Below are positions 35,597 through 42,856 of a stretch of 64,000 bases of DNA, piece by piece. Each line of letters opens with the position of its first letter. Positions within the stretch are counted from its first letter, which is position 1. The DNA comes from Phycisphaera sp. GTDB taxonomy: Bacteria; Planctomycetota; Phycisphaerae; Phycisphaerales; Phycisphaeraceae. The position numbers and the translations under genes are program-made. The stretch spans positions 30,382 through 94,381 of the forward strand of contig WGMF01000011.1 of assembly GCA_016125215.1 (NCBI GenBank). Reading direction: 5' to 3'. Below the pieces are notes generated by a model. It made no database searches and had not been told where the DNA came from. It was given only the letters and a program-made list of their open reading frames with translations.

Positions 35597-36691
35597 ATGC
35601 GTGTTTTGTTCGACGGCACCGTCTTCAACAACGCCCACCAGCGCGGTATCCAGCGGATCTTTTTCGAACTGCTTAAACGGCTGCCCGCCACGCTCGACGC
35701 GACCATCCGCCTCGAACAGGGCCACGGTCAAGAACTGCCCCCAACCCTCAACCGATTCTTCACAACTAAACAGTCGCACCAGACACGGAGGCAATCGCTC
35801 GCCGCAAAACTGGCCTACCCCCGCTACCACCGCCTGTTGCGACATCACGACATCTTCGTCCCGACCTACTTCACGTTCCCCCGTCGTGTGCGCCTGCCGA
35901 TCGTGATGACGGTTTACGACATGATTCCCGAGCGTTTCCCGGAGATGTGCAAGCCGTGGGGCAGCTACGAGGTCGGCCTCAAGGCCCGCGCGATCGCACG
36001 GGCCGACCGCTTCATTGCGATCTCCCAATCCACCGCGGACGACCTGGTCGAATTTCACCCGCACACCCGGGGCCGAATCACCGTCGTCCACCCCGGGGCC
36101 GACCACCTGCCCCTGCGCAACGAGCCGCCGGACGACACGGACACGCGGGACCCTAACTACCTGTTATACGTCGGCCGACGCAACGGCTACAAAAACTTTC
36201 AAATTATTATCCACGCCATGACCCTCCCCGATTGGCCGGGCCACGTGAAGGTCCTCGCGGTCGGCGGCGGACCTTTCAGCGCACAGGAGGCCGAGCTGGT
36301 CCAGCGATACGCGCTGACCGACCGCCTCGTCCACGCGGGGCAGGTGAGCGATCAAAGGCTCGACCAACTCTATACCGACGCGCTCGGCGCGGTCACAACC
36401 TCCCGGCTCGAGGGGTTCGGCTTCCCCATGGTCGAGGCCCAGGGACGGTGCGTACCCGTGCTCTGCACCGATGGCCCGATGTTCAGGGAGGTCGTCGGCG
36501 ACGCGGGGTTGTTTTTCGATCCCGACGAACCGGCATCGCTGGCCAAGGCTGTCCGTGAACTGCTCGACCCGGGCAAACGCAGCCAACTGCGTAGGGCCGG
36601 CCTGCTCAACACCCAGCGGTTCAAGTGGGATGCCGCCGCGGACGCCACGTGGCACGTTTTTGAAAACACACTCGCCGAATGCAAGCGGTGA
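35597..36691 (+). CDS. GT4-type glycosyltransferase
   Basis: This is a 364-residue GT-B fold enzyme. The N-terminal half has MRVLFDGTVFNNAHQRGIQR, an acceptor-domain start common in GT4 mannosyl- or glucosyltransferases. The C-terminal half has LLYVGRRNGYKNF and the donor-site motif SRLEGFGFPMVEAQGR, with the expected Glu pair. It transfers a sugar from an activated nucleotide donor; donor and acceptor are unknown. The gene begins 12 bp after the PDZ/HEAT gene and is probably in the same transcript. No membrane segment is visible. Confidence 0.88.
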   Translation: MRVLFDGTVFNNAHQRGIQRIFFELLKRLPATLDATIRLEQGHGQELPPTLNRFFTTKQSHQTRRQSLAAKLAYPRYHRLLRHHDIFVPTYFTFPRRVRLPIVMTVYDMIPERFPEMCKPWGSYEVGLKARAIARADRFIAISQSTADDLVEFHPHTRGRITVVHPGADHLPLRNEPPDDTDTRDPNYLLYVGRRNGYKNFQIIIHAMTLPDWPGHVKVLAVGGGPFSAQEAELVQRYALTDRLVHAGQVSDQRLDQLYTDALGAVTTSRLEGFGFPMVEAQGRCVPVLCTDGPMFREVVGDAGLFFDPDEPASLAKAVRELLDPGKRSQLRRAGLLNTQRFKWDAAADATWHVFENTLAECKR

Positions 36692-36724
36692 TCCGGTACA
36701 CTCAAGTCCACCAAGCCCACCGTC

Positions 36725-38389
36725 ATGGCACGCAATCCATCCATCTATCTGATTGTTACAGGCACGATCATGATGTCTATGTTGACCAACCCCACGCTCG
36801 CTCAAACACAACCCCCCACACTCGAAGCCGACATCGTGATCTACGGCGACGCCTCCGGCGGGGTGACCGCCGCGGTGCAGGCGGCACGGATGGGCATGCG
36901 CGTCGTGCTCGTCTCGCCCTTCGGGCACCTCGGCGGCATGACCGCGAGCGGCCTGGGCTGGAGCGACCTGGGCAACCCGAAGATCCTCGGCGGGCTTTCG
37001 CACGAGTTCTACCACCGGCTCTACGAGCACTATCAACACGATACCGCCTGGGGGTGGGAACCCCGCGACACTTTCCCCAACAAGGGGCAGGGCGTCCCCG
37101 CGCTGAACGACGAAACCCAACTTGCCTCGACTTTTGAACCGAAGGTGGCCGAGGCGGTGTTCGATGAGATGGTCAAAGAGGCCGGCGTCCGCGTCATCCA
37201 CGGCAGGCTTGACCTCAAACACGGTGTCGGCCTGGCCGGCAAACGCATCACGTCGATCCAACTCGACGACGGCACAACGATCAAAGGCAAGATGTTCATC
37301 GACGCCTCCTACGAGGGCGACCTGCTCCCGCAGGCAGGCGTCTCGTTCGTGGTCGGGCGCGAATCCAACAGCGAGTTCAACGAACAGGGCAACGGCATCA
37401 CCGGCCCGCTCCACGGCAACCAACTCCCCAAAGGCATCGACCCTTACAACGTGATAGGCGACCCCGCCAGCGGCCTGCTCCCCGGCGTCAACCCCGACAT
37501 GGGCGGACGGGTCGGCGACGGCGACAAGCTGTTGCAGGCCTATTGCTACCGCATGGTCCTCACCGATATCCCCGCCAACCGCGTCCCCATCCCCAAACCC
37601 GAAGGCTACAACGTGGCCGATTACGAAATCCTCTTCCGCGCTATTGAGGTCGGCGACAGGGGCGAGTTCTTCAAGACCACCATGGTCCCCAACCGCAAGA
37701 CCGACTCCAACAACACCGGCGGCATCTCCTGCGACCTGATCGGCGGGAACTACGGCGACGGCTGGAACTGGGCCACGCTCGACCACAAACAGCGCGAAGC
37801 GATCGCCCGGAAACACCGCGACTGGCAGCTCGGCCTGCTCTGGACACTGCAGAACCACCCGCGCGTGCCCGAAGCGATCCGACAATCCGTCGGCATGTGG
37901 GGCCTGCCCAAAGACGAGTTTACCGACAACGGACACTGGCCTTACAACCTTTATGTCCGCGAAGCGCGACGGATGCGCAGTGATTTTGTCATGACGGAGA
38001 ACCACTGCCGCGGCGAGCTGTCCGTCGAGGACCCCGTCGGCATGGGCGCCTACACCCTCGACTCCCACAACACCCAGCGCTTCGTCCACGACGGCATGGT
38101 CCAGAACGAAGGCGATATCCAGTCTTACCTGCGCGGCGTGCCGTACGGCATCGCCTACCGCGCTATCGTGCCCCGCGCGAGCGAGTGCGAAAACCTGCTC
38201 GTCCCCTGGGCGCTCTCCGCCACGCACATCGCCTTCGGCTCGATCCGCATGGAACCGGTCTTCATGATCCTGGGCCAGAGCGCCGCCACCGCCGCCTGCA
38301 TGGCGATCGACGACAACACAACGGTACAAGCGGTACCCTACGAAAAACTCCGGGCCAGACTCATCGCCGACGGCCAGAAGCTGCGGTGA
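36725..38389 (+). CDS. Exported FAD-dependent oxidoreductase
   Basis: This is a 554-residue protein. An N-terminal hydrophobic segment ending near TLAQTQ looks like a signal peptide. The dinucleotide-binding start reads ADIVIYGDASGGVTAAVQAARMG, a variant of the GxGxxG fold used by FAD-dependent oxidoreductases of the PF12831 type. GHLGGMTASGLGWSDLG follows, as usual for that family. The C terminus closes with ILGQSAATAACMA, contacting FAD. Family members occur near glycan-degradation genes in planctomycetes and Bacteroidetes, and the substrate is generally unknown. The gene is 33 bp after the glycosyltransferase. Stop codons of this gene and of the convergent URO-D-like gene are 18 bp apart. 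Confidence 0.87.
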   Translation: MARNPSIYLIVTGTIMMSMLTNPTLAQTQPPTLEADIVIYGDASGGVTAAVQAARMGMRVVLVSPFGHLGGMTASGLGWSDLGNPKILGGLSHEFYHRLYEHYQHDTAWGWEPRDTFPNKGQGVPALNDETQLASTFEPKVAEAVFDEMVKEAGVRVIHGRLDLKHGVGLAGKRITSIQLDDGTTIKGKMFIDASYEGDLLPQAGVSFVVGRESNSEFNEQGNGITGPLHGNQLPKGIDPYNVIGDPASGLLPGVNPDMGGRVGDGDKLLQAYCYRMVLTDIPANRVPIPKPEGYNVADYEILFRAIEVGDRGEFFKTTMVPNRKTDSNNTGGISCDLIGGNYGDGWNWATLDHKQREAIARKHRDWQLGLLWTLQNHPRVPEAIRQSVGMWGLPKDEFTDNGHWPYNLYVREARRMRSDFVMTENHCRGELSVEDPVGMGAYTLDSHNTQRFVHDGMVQNEGDIQSYLRGVPYGIAYRAIVPRASECENLLVPWALSATHIAFGSIRMEPVFMILGQSAATAACMAIDDNTTVQAVPYEKLRARLIADGQKLR

Positions 38390-38407
38390 CCCGTACCCGG
38401 GGTGAGG

Positions 38408-39370
38408 CTACAACAATTCGCGCACGAGGTCGGCGGCGAAGAGCAGTTCGTCGATTGAGCAATGGTTCTGCACGAAGTGCGAGGTGCAGTAGAGCAGGCC
38501 GCCGTCTTTGAACATACTCAGCACCCTACGGATTTCTTTTTCGAGGAAGTCTCGCTTGTTAAAGCCGATCGTCGTCTGCACGCACAGGCCGCCCATGACG
38601 GTGAACCTGTCTATGTAACGCTCGCGGTACTCGGTCAGGTCCATGCCCGCGGATTCCTGGAAGGGGTGGATCACGTCGAAACCGAGCTTGATGGTTTCGT
38701 CAAGGACGGAGCGGATGTTGCCGTCGCTGTGAAGGCTCAGGAACCCGCTGCGCTGTTTGACCGCGTCACAGGTGACCTTGTGGTAGGGCTTGATCAGGCG
38801 GTGCCACATGTCGGGGCTGAACAGGAGCGAGGTTTGGCCGCCCCAGTCGTCGGAGACGTGGACCATGTCGACGCCCAGGTCGAGGCAGTTCATGGCAAAG
38901 CGTTTGTTCCACTGGGCCTGCCGTGCGTAGACGCGGTGCAGGTCGTCCTCGTACAGGGCGAGGTACATGAGGTGGTTTTCGATGCCGAAGTAGCCGTTGT
39001 TGGCCTCGAAGATACCGGGCGTCTGGACGTAGACGAATCGGCCGCGCTGGTTTTTGTGGTGTTCGACGCCGCGCTTGATCTCGTCGTAGACGGACAGATC
39101 GTCGGGGTCGGTGATGGGGACATCGAGCAGTTCGGCCGGCTCGGGCGGTTGGCCGCGGTCACGGAAGGGCTTGAGGGCTCCGGGCGTGTAGCGGGCCGGT
39201 GTGCCGAAGAGGTGTGCCATGTCGAATTGGTAATGGTCCTCGAAGGCTTCGACCGAGCCGAAGCGCTGGGTGATCGGTTCGTTCATGTTGGCCCTGACCC
39301 ACATGTAAAAGGGTGTGCGGTCGGGCTTGTGGTGCTGGATGGTTTCGATGACGCGTTCGCGTGGCAGCAT
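38408..39370 (-). CDS. Uroporphyrinogen decarboxylase-family protein (methyltransferase-like)
   Basis: The protein has 320 residues with the URO-D fold: the opening RERVIETIQHHKPDRTPFYMW, the central GVDMVHVSDDWGGQTSLLFSP, and the barrel strand GFDVIHPFQESAGMDL. True HemE enzymes carry a different N-terminal arginine motif, so this is more likely one of the many MtaA/CmuA-like or uncharacterised URO-D relatives found in planctomycete catabolic clusters. Methyl transfer or decarboxylation of an unknown substrate is possible. A His/Cys metal-site candidate is seen in LLYCTSHFVQNHCS. Its orientation is convergent with the oxidoreductase gene. Confidence 0.82.
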   Translation of the reverse strand: MLPRERVIETIQHHKPDRTPFYMWVRANMNEPITQRFGSVEAFEDHYQFDMAHLFGTPARYTPGALKPFRDRGQPPEPAELLDVPITDPDDLSVYDEIKRGVEHHKNQRGRFVYVQTPGIFEANNGYFGIENHLMYLALYEDDLHRVYARQAQWNKRFAMNCLDLGVDMVHVSDDWGGQTSLLFSPDMWHRLIKPYHKVTCDAVKQRSGFLSLHSDGNIRSVLDETIKLGFDVIHPFQESAGMDLTEYRERYIDRFTVMGGLCVQTTIGFNKRDFLEKEIRRVLSMFKDGGLLYCTSHFVQNHCSIDELLFAADLVRELL

Positions 39371-39486
39371 GGTGGGGGTATTTTAAGGAGAGCGGCACAG
39401 AAGGGAATTTGTCGGTTGATCGAGGGGTCTTGCGGGATCACGCAGGGGCTTTCGCGTTGGTTTGGCGGGGCTGTTAACCTGTCGCC

Positions 39487-40662
39487 ATGTCGCTGCGATT
39501 CTGCCTTTTAACGCCGACGTTCCTGCCGCTGGTGGGGGGCGCGGAGTACGACGCGGACGTGGTTTGCCGTGGGCTTCTTGCGCGGGGTCACGTTCCCGTG
39601 GTGCTCACGCAGCGTCGCAACGGCACCCCGCCGGCGTTACCTTACAAGGTGATAGGGTACCGCAGGCCGCCGAGCCAGCACCTTTGGGCCGAGGCGCTGG
39701 CCTGGCCGATCGCGCGTGCGCATCGGCGTGAGCGGTTTGACGCGCTGCTGGCGTTTGACGCTTATCCCCTGGGTTACGCGGCCTCGCGGGTCAGCCGACG
39801 GCTGAGGCTGCCGTTGGTTTATGCGCCGCAGGGGGCGGACCTGTACGATTGTTGCCACGACCTGCGCAAGCTGCGCGTGTTGTCGATGATCCAGCGGGGC
39901 TACCGGGCCGGCCAACACATCATCCTGCTCAGCGAATGGATGGGCGGCAAGCTGCGTGCGCGTGTGCCGGGCAAGCTCCCGCCGACGAGTGTGGTCTACA
40001 ACGGGATCGACCTTGGGGCACATGACAAAGTGTTAGAGGCTTCGCGTGGCCACCGCTTCGACCCGCCTATCGAAAAGCCCTTTGTGCTTCACCTGGCGCG
40101 GGTCCATCCGGTGAAGGGGCAGACGCTGGCGGTGGAGGCGGTCGGTCGGTTGTCAGCGTTGTTCCGCGAGCGTGGCCTTATCTACGTCGTGGCCGGCGAC
40201 GGTCAGGATATGGTGCCGTTGCGTGCGTTGATCGAACGGTTGGGCGTGGGGGATATCGTGCTGACCGTCGGCACGCGCACGGGTCTGGACAAGGCGTGGC
40301 TGCTGGCCCATGCGCTCTTCCACGTTTCCGCCAGTTACGAGGAGGCGTTTGGGAACGTGGTGATCGAAGCGATGGCCAGTGGGCTACCGATGCTTGCGTC
40401 GTCGGCCGGTGCCCACCCGGAGCTTGTCGGTCGCGGCGGGTGGGGGGCGCTGTTCAAGAGTGGTGACGTGGAGGACATGGCGAGGCAGCTGCGCGTGATG
40501 ATCGAGCGCACGCTTGAGCCGGAGCAGCGGCGGGTTTTATCGGAGGCCGCGCTGCGGTGGCGCGAGTCTTTCACAATGGATCGGATGATTGACGGGTATG
40601 AGCGGGTGCTGGTCGAGGCAGTGGAGGCGGGAGAATTGGATCAGAAGAGCAGATCACGGTGA
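39487..40662 (+). CDS. GT4-type glycosyltransferase
   Basis: This is a 391-residue GT-B enzyme. The start FCLLTPTFLPLVGGAEYDA is typical of the acceptor-binding Rossmann domain, with the glycine-rich loop GGAE. The donor domain has PFVLHLARVHPVKGQTL and the motif EEAFGNVVIEAMASGLPMLAS, with both catalytic-site Glu. It would add a sugar from a nucleotide donor to a lipid or polysaccharide acceptor. It is divergent from the URO-D gene and stands alone. No membrane helix is visible. Donor and acceptor cannot be told from sequence. Confidence 0.9.
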   Translation: MSLRFCLLTPTFLPLVGGAEYDADVVCRGLLARGHVPVVLTQRRNGTPPALPYKVIGYRRPPSQHLWAEALAWPIARAHRRERFDALLAFDAYPLGYAASRVSRRLRLPLVYAPQGADLYDCCHDLRKLRVLSMIQRGYRAGQHIILLSEWMGGKLRARVPGKLPPTSVVYNGIDLGAHDKVLEASRGHRFDPPIEKPFVLHLARVHPVKGQTLAVEAVGRLSALFRERGLIYVVAGDGQDMVPLRALIERLGVGDIVLTVGTRTGLDKAWLLAHALFHVSASYEEAFGNVVIEAMASGLPMLASSAGAHPELVGRGGWGALFKSGDVEDMARQLRVMIERTLEPEQRRVLSEAALRWRESFTMDRMIDGYERVLVEAVEAGELDQKSRSR

Positions 40663-40673
40663 TGGGATGGGGT

Positions 40674-40712
40674 AAAAAAATCGAACGGGCGCGTGGGGGA
40701 CGCGTCCGTTCG
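40674..40712 (-). terminator. Rho-independent terminator downstream of the 97-residue coiled-coil gene
   Basis: Arms CGAACGGGCGCGT (40682-40694) and ACGCGTCCGTTCG (40700-40712) form a 13-bp stem with one G-T pair and loop GGGGG. An A run at 40674-40680 reads as seven U residues after the stem on the minus strand. A second smaller hairpin, CGGAAGT-TTT-ACTTCCG, lies at 40795-40811, between this terminator and the gene's stop. Confidence 0.8.
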
Positions 40713-40829
40713 TTGCGTGGGTCGGTATCGAGCCGCCGATGGGTGGGGTGGGTTGAACGGGGGCTCGAAGGGGGGCCAAGAATAAGCCGGGTGACGGAAG
40801 TTTTACTTCCGGGGCCGGGGGCCGGGGGG

Positions 40830-41123
40830 TTAGTGGGTTTCGTGGCCGTGCTGGTCGTCGTGGCCGGTCTGGTCGGTCTCGAGCATCTTGCGGAGGTATC
40901 CGTTCTCCCGCCGGGTGGCTTCGAGGTCGAAGACGAGGTACTTGATGGAGAGTCGGAGGTAGTCGAGGCTTTCCTGGAGGTCGTGGACGGTCTTGCGGAG
41001 CTTGGCGTGTCGTTCCTGGGTCTGGGCAGCCAGTTCGGTGAGCTTTTCACGTTCAGCCTTGGGCAGCGTGGAGATTTCGCCCATGAGTTCCGCGAGCTTG
41101 TTCTGGAAGGTGACTTCGTCCAT
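40830..41123 (-). CDS. Small conserved coiled-coil protein
   Basis: The protein has 97 residues and starts MDEVTFQNKLAELMGEIST. It is almost entirely predicted alpha-helix with heptad-like hydrophobic spacing, as in LPKAEREKLTELAAQTQER and later LQESLDYLRLSIKYLVFDLE. The tail is His/Asp rich (GHDDQHGHETH). I do not recognise a named domain; proteins of this appearance in planctomycetes are often labelled regulators without proof. The start was placed at ATG 41123, where the helical pattern begins. An in-frame upstream ATG at 41234 would add 37 residues of unlike composition. It has its own terminator and an AT-rich upstream region. Confidence 0.7.
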   Translation of the reverse strand: MDEVTFQNKLAELMGEISTLPKAEREKLTELAAQTQERHAKLRKTVHDLQESLDYLRLSIKYLVFDLEATRRENGYLRKMLETDQTGHDDQHGHETH

Positions 41124-41560
41124 TTTCTGTACCCCTGTGTTGGTGATACCCAATGTATCACAAGGGCGTTGCCAGAACGCGAACCCGCGTGCCAGAATCT
41201 CGCGATAAATTTTAAGTTGTTTATTTTCATGCAATAACGGTCTTGTTGAAAATCGATTTCTTCAGCCGGGGAGACTGTGGATGGAGATGGATGTGGCGTC
41301 AGGACAACACGGTGGGTGGCGGCGCGTCGTGCGGGATCGACACGCCTGGTCAACTTATAGAGACCCACGCTCCGCCGATGAACACCCGTCACCCCGGCCG
41401 GAACGACCGAAGCGATGTTCATTGGGTTTCGCCGTGAACATCCATCATACGGCGCGACCGTTGTTCAATCGGGCGTGTGTGAAATGAAAAAACGGACCTC
41501 TCTCGATGTCCGTTTCCTCTTTACAGCAGAGGGTATGAACCGCGATCCGGTCGGCGGCCT
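41124..41560. other. Intergenic region with AT-rich upstream segment and a terminator
   Basis: This 437-bp gap lies between two minus-strand genes. The AT-rich part at 41195-41260 is the likely promoter of the coiled-coil gene, although no hexamer pair stands out. The distal end holds the terminator at 41487-41515. Open frames across 41243-41487 show no recognisable domain and were not called. Confidence 0.4.
41487..41515 (-). terminator. Rho-independent terminator of the 66-residue membrane protein gene
   Basis: Perfect arms AAACGGAC (41490-41497) and GTCCGTTT (41508-41515) enclose a 10-nt loop. The A run at 41487-41492 becomes a U tract on the minus strand. It lies 45 bp after the stop of the gene at 41561-41761. 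Confidence 0.75.
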
Positions 41561-41761
41561 TCAGTTCGCGGGCTTGGGCTGCGACACCGGGCGGGGGGCG
41601 TGTTTCTTACGCATCGCCTGCATGAGGCCCAGGCCGATCATCCCCAGACCGACCGTTGCGTAGGGTCCGGTAAAGGCCGCCCCGTTGTGCGGGTTGAGTA
41701 CGAGTATCGCCGCCACGGCCACAGCGGCTGAAGCGGCAAGGGTGTGCAGCAAGTTTTTCAT
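41561..41761 (-). CDS. Small membrane protein, unknown function
   Basis: This is a 66-residue protein starting MKNLLHTLAASAAVAVAAIL. GGAGG 6 nt before the ATG makes the start firm, and a terminator follows, so it is a real transcription unit. Two hydrophobic stretches are visible: residues 5-23 (possibly a signal or anchor) and about 34-47 (ATVGLGMIGLGLMQAM), followed by a basic tail RKKHAPRP. The second stretch and tail recall a sorting signal, but there is no PEP triplet. No family is recognised. The neighbouring membrane-protein gene is on the same strand but separated by 141 bp. Confidence 0.65.
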   Translation of the reverse strand: MKNLLHTLAASAAVAVAAILVLNPHNGAAFTGPYATVGLGMIGLGLMQAMRKKHAPRPVSQPKPAN

Positions 41762-41902
41762 GGTCAGCCTCCGGGTTGGATCACGAACAAGGGCTTTCGC
41801 CCCTCCGGGATTAAGCCAACGATATAACCTGCCCCGCGGCAAGTGGGGGAGAAAAACTTTTTTCGATTTGTGTTATCTGGAACCGGCCCGTTACTTGGCG
41901 AA

Positions 41903-42673
41903 TCAGTGCGCCTTCTCGGCTGCACGGTGTGGCATGAAGAGCAGGCAGACCACGATAAACGCCACGAGCACACCCGAGGCGGTGTAGCGGCTCATGGCCA
42001 GCCCGCCGTGGTCCAAGGGCTTATCGAGGAAATCGCCCACCACAGCTCCGAGCGGCCGCGTGAGGATGAAGGTCGCCCAGAAGAGGACGGTGCGCGATAC
42101 GGGCGTCCAGTAATACATGATCGCCAGGACGACCATCAATCCGCCGAAGATGAGGGCCGCGCCTTTGTAGCCCAGGCCCAACCCGCCGTCGTCGTCGGCT
42201 GTCCAGTCGCCCAGCGCGGTGCCGAGCGTCTGCGAAAACATGATGGTCAGCCAGTAAAAAGCCTCGGCCTTGGTCGTGCGAATAGAAACGACGCTGACCG
42301 TGCCGAGCGTGAACTTCCACGCAAGGAGTGATCCGATGAGCAGGCCCAGCAAAATGGCCGACCCGCCCGCGTAACCGATGCCCAGCGAGCGGTCGGCAAA
42401 GTCTGCCATCGTCGTGCCGACCGTGGTCGTGGCAATGATCGTCACCCAGAAGATCACCGGGTGGAACTTTTTAGCCCGCATCTGCACGATCACCGCCCCG
42501 ATGAAGATGGCCGCAAAGATGGCTGTGCCCACGAGGTAGCCCAGGTTCATCGACATCGAGACGGCGTCGCCGCCTGTCTCGCCCAGGGTCGTGGCGGCGA
42601 TCTTGATCAGCCAGAACCCCAGCGTGACGGCTGGGACCTTGGACAGGGTTTGTCGCGTTGAAGATTCCATCAT
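41903..42673 (-). CDS. Multi-pass membrane protein, COG4705-like, with fourfold internal repeat
   Basis: The protein has 256 residues with about eight predicted membrane helices and no extramembrane domain. A motif of the form [TP]-[LV]-G-x3-[GA]-D recurs four times: TTLGETGGD, TTVGTTMAD, QTLGTALGD and RPLGAVVGD, each at a similar place in a helix pair. The wording matches the family annotated as COG4705, uncharacterised membrane-anchored protein. The repeated acidic residue within membrane segments suggests a transporter or cation channel, but this is inference. It stands alone, 183 bp from the divergent CTP synthase gene. Met1 or Met2 could be the start. Confidence 0.75.
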   Translation of the reverse strand: MMESSTRQTLSKVPAVTLGFWLIKIAATTLGETGGDAVSMSMNLGYLVGTAIFAAIFIGAVIVQMRAKKFHPVIFWVTIIATTTVGTTMADFADRSLGIGYAGGSAILLGLLIGSLLAWKFTLGTVSVVSIRTTKAEAFYWLTIMFSQTLGTALGDWTADDDGGLGLGYKGAALIFGGLMVVLAIMYYWTPVSRTVLFWATFILTRPLGAVVGDFLDKPLDHGGLAMSRYTASGVLVAFIVVCLLFMPHRAAEKAH

Positions 42674-42856
42674 CGAGGCTCCGGCAGGGGGTGGTCGAAA
42701 CGGGGGCTTGGGGGTATGGACGCGGGCCGCGGGGGCACCCGCTCAAAATATCCCTTATGTAAGAATACGCCACGGACCACACAGGGGGTCGCGTTTTTTA
42801 TTGCACAGGGTCCGGGCGCCTGTTGCTCGCCCGGCCTCCGCGCGTTACGGTATGTC

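Noticed and set aside
34106..38329. Very long open frames on the minus strand opposite the PDZ/HEAT, glycosyltransferase and oxidoreductase genes
   Set aside because: They are antisense frames in high-GC coding DNA, have no domain signatures, and conflict with well-supported plus-strand genes.
41561..41761. PEP-CTERM signal in the 66-residue protein
   Set aside because: There is a hydrophobic stretch and basic tail but no PEP triplet, and the protein is too short to have a mature domain.
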